A stretch of DNA of 64,000 nt, from contig NC_049997.1 in NCBI RefSeq assembly GCF_000003815.2, positions 6,411,204 through 6,475,203 on the forward strand, given 5' to 3'. Below the pieces are notes generated by a model that was given only the letters and a program-made list of their open reading frames with translations, had not been told where the DNA came from and did not search any database. Shown in pieces: positions 1 through 13,200 of the stretch. The stretch's first letter is position 1; the number at the start of each line of letters is the position of its first letter. This DNA is from Branchiostoma floridae. Its lineage: Eukaryota; Chordata; Leptocardii; Amphioxiformes; Branchiostomatidae. A program made the position numbers and the translations under genes.

Positions 1-258
1 AAGTAGTGTCAGACGTCCATGCCTCTAGCGGCTTGGCTTGTTCACGCAATGATGATTTAAGACTTTGAAAAATATTATGTGGGTAAGAGCTGAATTTTGC
101 TGATAGAAAAGATTTCTATATATAAACATAATAGGATGGAAAGCCTCACAAATAGAGATCTCACTTCCAACATGTGCATGGATCAGGGCATGTTTTTTTA
201 TTGATGTAAAACGTCCTGAGACCAGTATAATGTTAAATTCCATATTCCTTATCTTCAG

Positions 259-1508
259 GACACCACAACTTCAAGGTCCTCCGTACCGCAATCCACACCT
301 ATAGAGGATTCGATCTCCTAGTCATCGAGGCGAAGCTGCCAGCTCACGGCCTGTCCTACAATTCCGAGTGGTGCCGAGACTACCAAAACCTCTGTGCAGG
401 GTACGGAAGGAGGCCTGGGGGCTGTTTAACTGGTGGTCACGGTCTTAACAGCAGGTAGGTCCTGTGACACGTAGGACAGCCATAAGCTAAGGGCACAACC
501 CGCCGTACGTGCAAATACGTGCTGTCTACGTGCAAAACGTGGGCAATATTTTGGGATCCGTAAGTGGTAAGTACTTTCTCCGTAAGAAATGGTAGGGAAT
601 CCGACGGATTTTGGAGCACGCAGACACGCTGTAGAACTTTACGTACTTTGTGTGCCATCGGGCTGTGGATTCGCCCCCCGTACGTGCCAGTACGGGTGAC
701 GCTCCTGCCCTGTACAGCCTGAAAGTTTTCAGAAATAATTTTTGGGACGTGGTCTCCAACAAAAACGTACGGACAAATTGCACGTTGTGCCCTTATCTAT
801 ACAGTGCGCCGTTACTAATGCCTGTCTAGTAATATTTTCCGAGGTATTGGATATAGAAAAAAATCACTGTACTGTACATATCTTAGTTATCAATATCATT
901 GGAGTATGTTGGATTGTTTCTTTGTTCACGATACAATGAGATTTGTATATAGATACATATTCTACGTTTCATCCAAGAGAGATGACGCAAGAGAGAAAAT
1001 GGTGATAACAATAATGATGATAATAATAATGGAATCATTACAATCATTTTACCTTAGATACTTGGTTTCAATCTAGATTAAGTCACATGCTGTGCGTTGT
1101 ACTGTATTTTGTGTTTGTAGGACTACTATCATATTGTCTTCACAGTTGGTAGGGAGGCTAGTCATAGTCTATCAGTCACCAATTATATGATTTGCTAAAA
1201 GGGGGCAAATTTTAGCAATTGTTGAGAGGTTTTAAAATGTTGCTGTATTTTCAGATGCGTGACTACGTATAACACAGACCCTAACATCAACATCGGCTGT
1301 CGCCCGAACGCCAATGTAGCTAGGTTCGCGAGGCTGGCTTTCTCAATTCCTGTTTCAGATAAAAGTAGTTTCGGCTTCGAACTTTGTGACGTCGGTCGCT
1401 GTAAACGTTATATATACGACACAGGTCACTGTCTGCCCTATACATCAAATTCCTATAGGAGGGATAGGTCCGGAACCCACATCGTTTACACCGTGTGTCC
1501 AGGCCCAG
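259..1508 (+). other. Cys-rich N-terminal domain exons of the polycystin-like gene
   Basis: The first two readable exons (259-454 and 1255-1508) encode about 149 residues with many Cys, including LCAGYGRRPGGC and a following Cys-Arg-Pro segment. I do not recognise the domain. The entry phase is 1, so more coding sequence must precede it outside the window. The exons join in frame across the intron (AG|A codon) and then enter the first sushi exon at phase 1. Confidence 0.6.
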
Positions 1509-4500
1509 GTATTTGGCACTTATAACTGTTAGATAAACATCAATTGTTGAATGTTTCATATATGCATATATATACCCAATCCAATACCTGTCTTGTACCA
1601 TTGCTTTCCATTTTCAGAAGAGGTGATTTAGAAGGATTCATTTATCATTGATCATTCTAGATCATTTAGCATTTATCTATATATCATTTCATTATCCTTT
1701 CAAATTTATCATTTCAGTTCAACAGTGTCCAACGCTGACTGCCCCAGGTAACGGAACGCTGAGTCCTATGGGAGCAAACTTCTACACTGACAGGGTCGCA
1801 TTCAGCTGTAACCAGGGGTACGAGCTGGAAGGAGCCTTGGATACGACATGCCAAATGAACCAAATTTGGAGTGACGCTGTTCCAACATGCAACCGTAAGA
1901 CAACTTTAAGAACATAAAGTCTCGTTTTTCGGTGGTACTGGTATTGCCCAAGTTATGCAAATAAAGGTTTCACTTGTAAAACAAATCAGAAAATTGTTTT
2001 AAAGGTGTAAAACTTGATTTTAATCAGAGTTTATGCCTGGTTGCACATCCTATTCCATTGCTGTGTACTGTATTGTCCTTCCCATTTTTAAGGGCAGTAT
2101 TAGAAGAAAATTTTTTTCTACCTTTTCAACATACACACACACAACAGATGCTACACTTAGAATGCAATTAATGAACACTTCTTTATCATTTTAGCTGTAC
2201 AATGTCCAACGCTGACCCCGCCAAATGACGGAACCCTAAGTCCTACTGGAGCAAACTCCTACAACAACGAGGTGACGTTCGTCTGTAACCAGAAATACCT
2301 GCTGGAAGGAGCCTCTCGTGTGAGGTGCCAGGCGGACAAAACTTGGAGTGATTCTGTTCCAACATGCACAGGTAAGACAATTTGTAGTCTTTTTTAAATA
2401 AAAATATCTAGAGACATTGATTTAAGTTTTGTTTTTCTGCCGACACAACACAGTTAAACAGAAATGTAAATTGTGCATTGAAATATTTAACTTATTTTAT
2501 TAGTGTTGAACGTTAATTATGAAATCTAAATTGACTAATGTGTGACTGAGTGCATAGCCTATAGATGCGTCTCAGTCGTGATTTTAGAAAGAGAAACCTT
2601 GACAAAAAGTGGCGCCCTCTTCTTATATATTATATATCTCCATACATTTTCCCAGCACAACAGATGCCACTATCAAAATGCACATGATCAACACTTGCTT
2701 ACCGTTTCAGCTGTACAATGCCCGACGCTGACTGCCCCAAGTAACGGAACATTGAGTCCTATCGGTGCGAACTCCTATACTGACGAGGTGACGTTCACCT
2801 GTAACCAGAAGTTCGTGTTGGAAGGAGCCTCTAGTGTGAGGTGCCAGGCGAACGGAACTTGGAGTAATCCCGTTCCAACATGTACAGGTAAGACAACCAG
2901 TTTTATACAAATGTCCAGGAACGCTGATTTTACGTCTTTTCCTGTCCACAGACACAAATGGTAATGCAAAAACTGATTAAATCATTCGTCCATGAAGGTT
3001 AGACTTGCAGGTAATAAGATACGACGAAAAACAACTACTCAAGCAACTGGAAACTTGGAAAATCCAAAATCATGATATGGTTTCCAAAATGAAATCCAGT
3101 TGCTTGCGTAACTGCTTTTTGGCGTGACTAATAAATCATGCATAATATGTTGATCTTACTTTTGAAAAACGAATCAGGACATTGTTATTTATTAGTTTTA
3201 AACGTTGCTTATAATAGTAGAAGTTGATTGGTTTGTGCCTGAGTGCATAGCCTATAAGTGTGCTGTACCATTTTTTTTTTTATATATGCTTTAGGACAGA
3301 CGAGGACAATGTAGCACTACACTCAAGTTTTGTAACTTATATGCTGTACCATTGCACATTCTGCCTCAGAAGGAGAAACTCAAACAAGAAAGTGACCACT
3401 TTTTTTACATCTCCACACATGTTCTAATACAATAGGTGCTAGGATATCGATGAAAATGTACTTGGCCAAAACTTATCGTTTCAGATGTACACTGTCCGAT
3501 GCTGACTCCTCCAGACAACGGCGCACTGAGTCCTACTGGAGTGAACTCCTACACTGATGAGGCGACGTTCAGCTGTAACCAACATTACGTGTTGGAAGGA
3601 GCCTCAAGCGTGAGGTGCCAGGCGAACGGAACTTGGACTGACCCCATTCCAACATGTACACGTAAGTTAGTTTGCAGTCGTTTTTGCAACATGAACACGT
3701 AGGACAGTTTGCAGTCGTTTTTGCAACATGTACACGTAAGTCAGTTTGAAGTCGTTTTTTAATATGTACACGTAAGACAGTTTGCAGTCGTTTTTCCAAC
3801 ATGTACACGTAAGACAGCTTGCAGTCGTTTTTCCAACATGTACACGTAAGACAGTTTGCAGTCGTTTTTGCAAAAAAGGTTGAATGTTTTGTTTTGGACA
3901 TTTTCATTCAAAATACATGGCGGTAAATAAAGAAACTGTGTCTTTACTGTAGTTCATGTACAAACATCTCTACGAAAGTTTGTCGGAAATCATTAAGCTA
4001 ACTCGACACCAATAAAAGATTCAGCAGAAATCAAATTGTTTACTGATGTTTCAACTCAAAGATTTATCCTTTATCGAGGTAACCTTTATTGTAGGTGTTT
4101 CAAATCCTAATCTTTGTTTTCTTTCAGACAAAACATGTTGTCACAGAAACTGCGCCTTGACAATGGTTCAAATCAAATGCAAACAACTCCTTGACATTTT
4201 GAAGCAGAAATTAAGACATACTGATATGTTCATTTATTAATGAACACATAATTTCTGCCTGTTTTGCAGAGCCCGACAAATGTGCAATAAGGAATGGCCG
4301 GTGTGACCAGATCTGTACTAACGTCCCGCCCAGCTATGAGTGCTCCTGTCGACAGGGCTTCGTACTGATGACGGACGCCCACGGATGTGGAGGTTTGAAC
4401 TTTTGTGTATTCATGAAAGCTCAGATCGGCCTGCAGGCCACTTTTCATTGAGGTCATGAGGGAAGAGGCAAGGGTCAGACAACGTATATAACAGAGATAC

Positions 4501-7221
4501 AGTTTACGTCAGTTAAAGTCCTAATGAGTCTGATTAGTCTTTATATACACAATTGTTTACATATTTGTTACAAAATGCACACTAGTGGGATCTGCTACAT
4601 GATTCCAGCCCGTTTATTTCCATGTAGGAAACTTTGTTGTAATGCAGATATGATTTCTTAAAAAGTTGCTGACTTATATCTATTTTGATTTGTGAGCAAG
4701 GAAGGAAGAAAATGGTTGCCTATTCGCTGCCTTTAAAAACTGCAGTGTCTCCTTGAACATTTGCGAACCACGAAAGTAGGCCAAAATTTCATTCGCACAA
4801 CAAGTACAACACGTACAAGTACACGGGGAGAGTCCTCCAGGCTTTGGCTGGTCAGTTTTGGTAGACGGAAAAAGTTAAAGAGGGGATGTTCGCAATACAT
4901 AAATGAAAAGAGCAGTGTAGTTCTACAGCCATATGTGACTCAATAACAGCATCTGATATACAAAGGTGATCATTTTTATAATTGTGACATTTTCTTCTTT
5001 GATTGCTAAGTGTGTGGCCACTGCCAGGGTGGGGACGTCAACTGTGACCCGACGACAGGTGTCTGCTCGGCTGGGTGTCAGGAGGGATGGAAAACAGAAC
5101 TTTGTAATGAAGGTACTGCCTTCTTGATGAAAAAAGCGCACTTTTGATCAATCTTTCGTCGCATGATAATTAATGTGACCAGATGCAAATGCATTGTAGC
5201 ACGTTAGTGAGGGCAGAAAAATCTTCCACATTCTGCATACGTTCTTAATCAATGGTATACGTAAGATTTTGCCTGGTCCCGACCTTCGGTTGATATTGTA
5301 TGTAGTATGTATGCCATCTGTTATATATTCGGAGAGTAAAGATACACAGAAGCTGGTATGAAACGGAGAACGCCATCTGTATTTGTTTTGCTGCTTCTAA
5401 TTCTGTTCTTCGCACAGCCATGGAGCCACCAATCGACCTAGCCATTTCTGACGTCACGGATAAGGGGTTCAAGATCACGTGGTCTCAGTCCCCAGACCCT
5501 GACCTTCATGGATACCGGGTTGTGGTGTCGAGGTTAGACATGACGACAGCTGTCGATCAAACCACGAATCAGACATCACTTCTGGTGTTGGATCTGTCAC
5601 CGGACGCGGATTACGTCGTCAGCGTAACTTCGCTGTTCCTGTCGGCTGGTTGGCGGTCACAGAGCGAGGCGGCGGTGATACACGCATCCACAGGTATGGA
5701 GAGCGTTTTTTCAAATGATCAAAAACAACTATAATCAAGACTTCAAATACATGGCCATAAAAATACTTTTTTACTATGACTTCAGACGGCTTAATGTTGG
5801 GTTGCACCCACAATCTGAGAGGTATAAATTTTGCTCTGAAAAGTTATGTGTATGGTTCTTTAGTCGATAAATATTTACTATGCAGAAAAATCCAATCAAT
5901 GAATCAAAAACCTTTATTTAAACTGGATCGCCCTGTCAGCCTAAGCTGCTCTTCCTAGAGGTCCAGGGTGTGTGTGTACTAACTTAAAGATCTACATTGT
6001 GACAACCTAAATGTCAAAATCTCCGTAGGTAGTCCTGTCCGCAAGAAAATAAAATCGTTGTCACTATTATCATAAGTACCATACTACAACAGTATGGTTG
6101 TTCGTACGTCGAGTCGACGAGGACCGCTTTCGTCATCATCTACAGTATAATAAGTTGATATTAAAACATTTTCTCAATCAATTGAATCGAACACTAATTT
6201 TGATTGTACATTTTCAGAGATGAGCTCCTCTACTGATCTTCGGTTCGTCGAAGTGACCGAGTCCACGCTGGAGTTCACCTGGGTGCCCCCTAACGCGACT
6301 GTGACCGGATACCGCGTCATGTACGGACAGGGGGAGGCCACGGAACAACTCATCCCCTCCCCGGACCCGGGGAATAGATCGGCTTTGATCGAGGGACTTC
6401 TGCCAGGAGTAATGTACAAGGTTGAGATCATCACCATCGGAGGTTACCGAGAGAGTGCACCTCTAGTCGGGTATAACACGACTGGTGAGTACATGGCATA
6501 TTACTTTCCATTACTTTAATGTCACTGACGAAAGATAGTGGATGCTATCTGAAACGTCTAACCGTTTCCAAACTCATATACAGTTGCTTGAGTAACTGCT
6601 GCTGGGCGTATTTTATTACCTGGATGTCTAACCTCCATCGGCGAACTTATACTAGTGTTTAGATCATAGAAAGATTTCCGTATCTGAAACACGTCGCTTG
6701 CAGCCCCCATCATGATGCACTTTAAAGTAGACGGGTGAACGTAGCACTCTATAGAGATTTATATTCATGTTCATTTTCTCACAGGGATGTTGCCAACTTC
6801 AGCTGCTCCACCCAACGGAACAAGTCTGATGACTTTCTTCTTCAGCCTACTCACTTCAACTATACCAGCAGATACAACGGAAACGACGCGAGTCCTTGGA
6901 CCACTAAATCACGGTAACGTGAAGTTTTAGGGTGCGAAAGTTTCAAAATCATAGAATTTAACAATATCATTCGTGCATGTGCATTAACATTACTGTCCTA
7001 TCGTTGCCAAGGAAAAGTTACGTTTGTACACGTCGCAACAGAGACAAATATCCGCTGGCAAAATGACAGATACGGGTGTTAACATATTAACAATAGTCAT
7101 ATCTGTCAAGACTCACTTGATTCGTGCTCTCATATATTAGGAGAAACACACACACACACGCACACACACACACACACACACTCACACATATTATATATAC
7201 ATATATACATATATACATATA

Positions 7222-7275
<54 letters not shown>

Positions 7276-10200
7276 ATATGCAAACGTATGCACTTCAGTG
7301 ACACATTTACAAGCAATCCAACAATATTCACGTGAGAGACATAAGTTTCGATGAACACATCGTGTCAAGCATATCATTTATAATTTTGTGATGAAAAATG
7401 GGTGCATTTGACTGATGTGTCATTCTTGCTCAGTGGAAGACCCATTAGATGAAGACCAGTATCCGGACTACGACTTCTTCGACCCAATAAAAACAACAAC
7501 ATCTAAAGGAAATGGGGAAGGTAAGAGTGTTAAACTTTCCAGAACATATAAAGACATTCTCTTCTTATCTATCCATTAGTCTAACTACTTTTTCTCCACC
7601 CCTTTCAATTTTCTAATTCAATGTTTTGATTAGCGCCATGTCTGTCCATTAGATCTTATATCACCCCTCCATCTTTTCTGTATCCTATCCATCTGTCCTC
7701 TTCTCTGGGTGGTTGGGTGATAGTTTTGGCGGATGACCGTAACACTTGGCTTTACCAATTAAGTTGTCTTTTCTTCACTGTGCTTCGTAGGGCAGATTTT
7801 TGTATTGACTATATAGTATATATAATTATATATACACGCGTTTTATAGAATTTGAGGTCCGATCGCTGAATATTCCATAGATATACTTGGTTTGGCTGCA
7901 AGAACGCATTGTATGTGACGGGGTTCTTTTGTCTTTGATGTACAGAAATCAAGCAAACCAGCACAATCTCACCAAAAGGCAGCAGGACAACGCCAGCAGA
8001 CCAGGTTTGCGCTACAGAATCTGATGTTAGCGTTACAGGGCAATTTGGAAAGATACATGCCAACTTTCTACAGCTTGAGTAAAATATTTCTGTAAAGAAA
8101 TATTTGTCTGGATGCGTTTGCGAAGATTAGACTGAATATCCATGTCTGGATAGCTACGGGATGGGCAGCGGATATTACATGTATACAGATACAACGGTAG
8201 TTTGAGCGTCTAGGAATAATGACATGGAGTGTGTTATAGAACCTGTTGATTTTGACTTGGAGATGAACTTGGACGAAGACTTGAAATACTCGTGGTTAGT
8301 AGCTAGAGAGGTGACATACGTGTGTGCTCAGTGTAGGTCTCGATGAAAGAGGTGAAAGTCCAGTGTTGTATTACTCAAAAGGACTGAGCTGCTTGATATT
8401 CAGATTTAGGCTAGACTAACACATGGACGTGGAGGGGTGTTCTCTAAATGATGAATTTACTGATATCACAACAGTTATTCGAACTAAAATGAAGAGACAA
8501 TGTCATCATTACGAGTAGAAATGGATAGGAAGTATGGAAAGTTGTCAAACGCTTTCTGATGTTCCTCCCATATGATTAGGTACCGCTGAATATCAATAGT
8601 CTTGACAGCATCTACGGTGACGTCATCTCATCCAATCCGCAGGACGTGATTCAGATGCTGGCTCAGGTTAGTAGCATCATGTACTTACTTACTTACTTAC
8701 TTCACTTATCCTCTTCGTCCGATGTAGGACATAAGGCTTTGATAAGTTTCCTCCACTGGGGTCTGTTCTGTGCTAGGGGCTGAGCAGCATCCCAGGGGAT
8801 TCCAATGGCCGCCAGGTCTTCGACCACAGTGCGTCTCCATGTAGTTTTGGGACGTCCCCGTTTTCCCTTCCCCTCAGGGGCCAAGTGTAGAGAAAATTTG
8901 GGGATACGGTCATCCGACATTCGCAGAATATGGCCCAACCATTTCTGTCTTCTGATGGTAATTTTAGTAGACAACTGTCTTGTGTTCGTTTTTCTAATAA
9001 TAGTATACAGTTCTTCATTACTGATCTTATTTGGCTAGTAGATGTTAACGTTACATATTCTACGCAGACAACTATTGTGGAAGACACCAATTTTCTTCAT
9101 GTCTGACTTCATGTCTTCATGTCTGTCTCTCCAGCACTCACACACGAACTTACGTCATGCATATTTTCCGCAAACACAACCGGTCATTGTGTAGGTCAGG
9201 ACTAAGTTCAAGTCAATGTAAAGATTCTCAATGTTGCTTGTGCAAATATATTGTCTTCTTCCAGTAGGTGGACAATGGGCTAAAGTAGGATGACCTTAAT
9301 GTACAGCCACCACACACCTGTACACTCACAGCCCGGGACAGAATTTGCAAAGATATACATGCCATTCCTTCTTGGATAGTTGAGACCATGTCATATTAAC
9401 AAACTATTTCATGTTACTTAGTAGTAGTGACCTGATTTTTTTTTCAAATTAGGATTATGTGGATATCGATGGAGGCATTGATGAGTTGGAGAAGCCTAAA
9501 TCAGTTGCCGAGGAAAATTCACAGGTAAGCAATATTTGGTTATTTTCAAACCTTCCATTTGTTGGATTGAAGTCTTTGCCGATGAAGGTTAGACATCCAT
9601 ATTATAAGGAAAAAAGCTTCCCAAGCACCTGGATAGGCTTTGTTAACGGTCAGACGTTTCAGGTAGTATCCTCTACCTTTCGCCAATAACACTGACGAAA
9701 GCCAGAGGTAGAAGAACATGTAGACGCTTACAAAATGTATACGGTTGCTATAGTAGCGTTTCTACTGTGAATATACTACTAGTAGGTTCTCTATTGTAAA
9801 CCGTAGGGAGGAACTGTTGAGTTTGCACTAACTATAAATCATTGATAATTTGATGATATAAAGTTTATTACAAATTCTTGCCCTTGGGATGATTACAGGT
9901 AACATACTCAGAGATTCAAACAGTGTGAAAACAATATACAAGTGTATACTCTAGTGTAACGCTAGTGAAAGGTAACTCTAGATCCTGGGCTATTTTGTTC
10001 GATCCCTTATATTTGATATTCTTGTTATCCGTTGTTGTAGGTATGCAGGAAGGCACTTAAGAGATTGGGATCTGAAACGGGTAGGACCCAGACGCCGGAC
10101 CACCTGCAAATCATCTCTGAATTAACATCACTTGTCATTGCGTCATGCCCCAACATTCCACAAGAGAACGCCTTGAAGGTAAAAACGTGCTTTCCGTAAA

Positions 10201-13200
10201 TTTGAGATGAATCATTTCCGCCTTGCAAAATTGCCAGATCAATCATAGCCTCGTGCTTAAAAGGTGTTTTGTTCTTGTGTATTCATGTTTTTTTTAAATT
10301 TGTTGATTTCATATTAGAAAAGAATCTGGCACATCACATCTTTTCTTTTGCCTTGTTAAATCTATGGAAGAAAAACAGTGAGAGATATTAAGTGCAATGC
10401 GTTGCAGGTTTTAAAATGTACAGTTGCATGTATTATGTATTGATGACTTCAAACAGAACACAGCGCTAGATGTTCTGAAGTCCATCACCAGCAAACTGGG
10501 CAAGCTGGACATGTCTAACCCGTTAACCGTCGAGTCTGTGGGAGGATGTAAGTACATCATTTCTGCAAGGTGGTATTCTCCTGATTGTCTTGTTGTCCGT
10601 TCAAGTACGAGTACTTGCCTTTTTCGCCAAAATTTTCGCCAGTGCATCGAAAGCCCGTTCCTTTTGTAGTTGTGGTGGAACCCGTCGGTAGCTTACCAAT
10701 TTTTCTGACTTGGTGTAACAGCTTTCCCGTTTTTTTGGCAGCTCCAGTAAAGTTCGTCATAATCTTGTGATGTTTATGACCTGCAAAACAGTCCTTATGC
10801 CATTTCTCCGATTCCTATGGCAGTTCTGGTGAAGTTCATTGGTGACTTACGTTACTGACTTATGTAAAAGTTTACCAGCCTTATTTGGTAGCTCATGTAG
10901 AACAATTTGGGGCCTTGTAATGTTAATGACTTGTATAGAAGCTTTCCCGGTTCCTTTGACAGCTCTGGCGAGGTTCGTTTGTACATAGAAATGTTTATGA
11001 CTTGTGAAAAACCTTTCCTTTGTTCCTTCTTGCAGCTCTGGTGGAGTCCGTCGCTAACCTTCTTAATGCATCAGAGGAAGCTTCAGAGGGGGATGCCGGG
11101 AATTCAGTACAGGACGATCATATCTCCCCAGAGGAGCGAGCTGAAAAGGCAAAAGAAGAGGAAGAAGAACAGCGAACTGAGGTGAAAATAAGCCTTTGGT
11201 GTTTATTCTATGTTTTACTTCGTCCCCTTCAGCCCGTGCTATTTATTTCCCGTTAGTTTATTTATGTAAATTAGTAATACATCAATATTCATTCTAAGCT
11301 CCTGTTCATCTAATCGTTCATTTGATCACAACTTATGAAGCGCATTGTTTAGAGAAGCCCTCGTGACATCCAAAGATTCCCACATTCACGGACGAGACGG
11401 AAAATGAAAGCCGCCTTTCTCTTAAAATCAGAGAATTAACAACTTGACTGGACAGTGGTGACTATGATTATTTCTATCAATTTCAGAGACAGGAAGTTGT
11501 CCAGAAAAGCCGCCAGGTCCTGGATAGTCTGTTCAACGCCATCACCGACCCCATGCGGCCTGGAGACGCGCCGGTGACCATCAGCAGGGCCGGCGTTACG
11601 ATGCGAGCACAGAAGATTTTCGGCTCTAAGTCTGGGAACCAGGTGGTGCAGACGGAGGATGGGGTATTCCAGTTGCCATCCCAAACCGCACTTTTCCCGG
11701 AACACCCGCCTCACAACGTCACTGTGATGGTACGCATTCATCCTCCATGTCAAGATGTTGAAGATGAATAATTTTCTAATAACATGTCCTACCTGTACTG
11801 TAGATAGACACAAATTAATGAATATGATCACATGCCGTTAATCTCTGCAAAGATGCTAGGCACTACGGAAGAAGAAGACATGTAAATCTAAAAAATCACA
11901 TTGCCAAAGGCAAACACATGTATTTTCAATCTACTTTTGTCATGTCCCGACTCCATATCTACGTATTTAGGCCAATACATTACGTAACGCTCTAAAAAAG
12001 AAGAACGTATTGCAACAGACTGAAACGTTTAATTTGTTTATCACAGCATGTCAATACGCCAGACCTTAGACGAGACGAGTATCATAATATAGATTGATTT
12101 ATCATTGTTGCCTTACATTGTGCCATGCAGAAATGTCGTGCAATAAAGTTCATTCATTCAATAATTCTTTCTGCTCTCCCACTTTAGCTTTTCTCTACAC
12201 AACCACCATGATTCGTAGCTAAACAATTGTTTTCTTTATCTTCCAGTTCATAGAGTACCAAGAGAACCCATTCCCCAGAGGGCGCGGGTACTACCAGGCA
12301 CGCTCCTCCGTCATAGAGCTTACGCTTCGCCGGAAAAACTACAAACCGTTGGTCTTCAGCAACCTCACTGACGACTTCAAAATCACCATTCCAGCAGGGA
12401 AATCGAGGAACAAACCAACGACAAAAACCATCACCTTCCCTGCCTCTGGAAACGAAACTTCAAGCTACCATTTACTAAACCTCAACAACACCGCAGAGGG
12501 ATGGCTGGTCACAATCACCCCGCTGAACACAAGCGTGGTGTACGGCGTGTCGGGTAGGTACGGCGGCCGCCCTGATGATCAAAACTACGACGTGTCCATG
12601 GAGACGTACGTTCTACCCGAGGAGTGTTCCTTGATGGAAACTCTCAGTGGTGACGACACGGACAGGACAGAGGCCAAACTGTTCATCAAAGGGAAGGCAG
12701 ATCCCGTGGATTATCACGTCAAAGTCAAAGTTCTTGGTGAGCTTTTCTGTTTTGACATCATTCTTAAGACGTGAAGCAACTCTAGTCTATAATACAGTTT
12801 ACTACTACTGTTTCACAGTCTGAAGGTTAATTAATGCCTTTTTAGTGATGACACTTTTGCGTTCTTCTCGACAATTGGTCGTTGGAACACGATAGCCAGA
12901 AGTTTACGCAATCTCTCGCTGGCTGGGGTTGATGACCCCCTCCTAGGTCTAGGCGGTGGCAACTGTAAGGCTGGCCGTCAGGAGCGTGATTTTAGTCAGG
13001 CTAGAAAAACGATATTAAAGTCAAACACATTAGATTTTACTTTAGGCCTCAATGTTTAACAAAGTCTTTTAACGAGAATATTTCGTCGCTTGTGAATTTT
13101 CAAAACAGTAATTCGCAAAATTTTGACGGTAGATTTGGGTGATATATATTTTCTACTCGTTTTTTTTTTTTATAAGTAAGTAATATGGGAAGTATTCTTT

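Noticed and set aside
3569..3907. Repetitive minus-strand frame rich in Cys, Leu, Thr and Val
   Set aside because: It is the reverse reading of the splice-donor minisatellite inside the polycystin-like intron.
4761..4946. Small plus-strand frame in the EGF intron
   Set aside because: No domain and no suitable splice borders; it lies inside an intron whose flanking exons already join in phase.
7087..7377. Open frames rich in Thr-His and Tyr-Ile
   Set aside because: They are translations of a CA/TA microsatellite.
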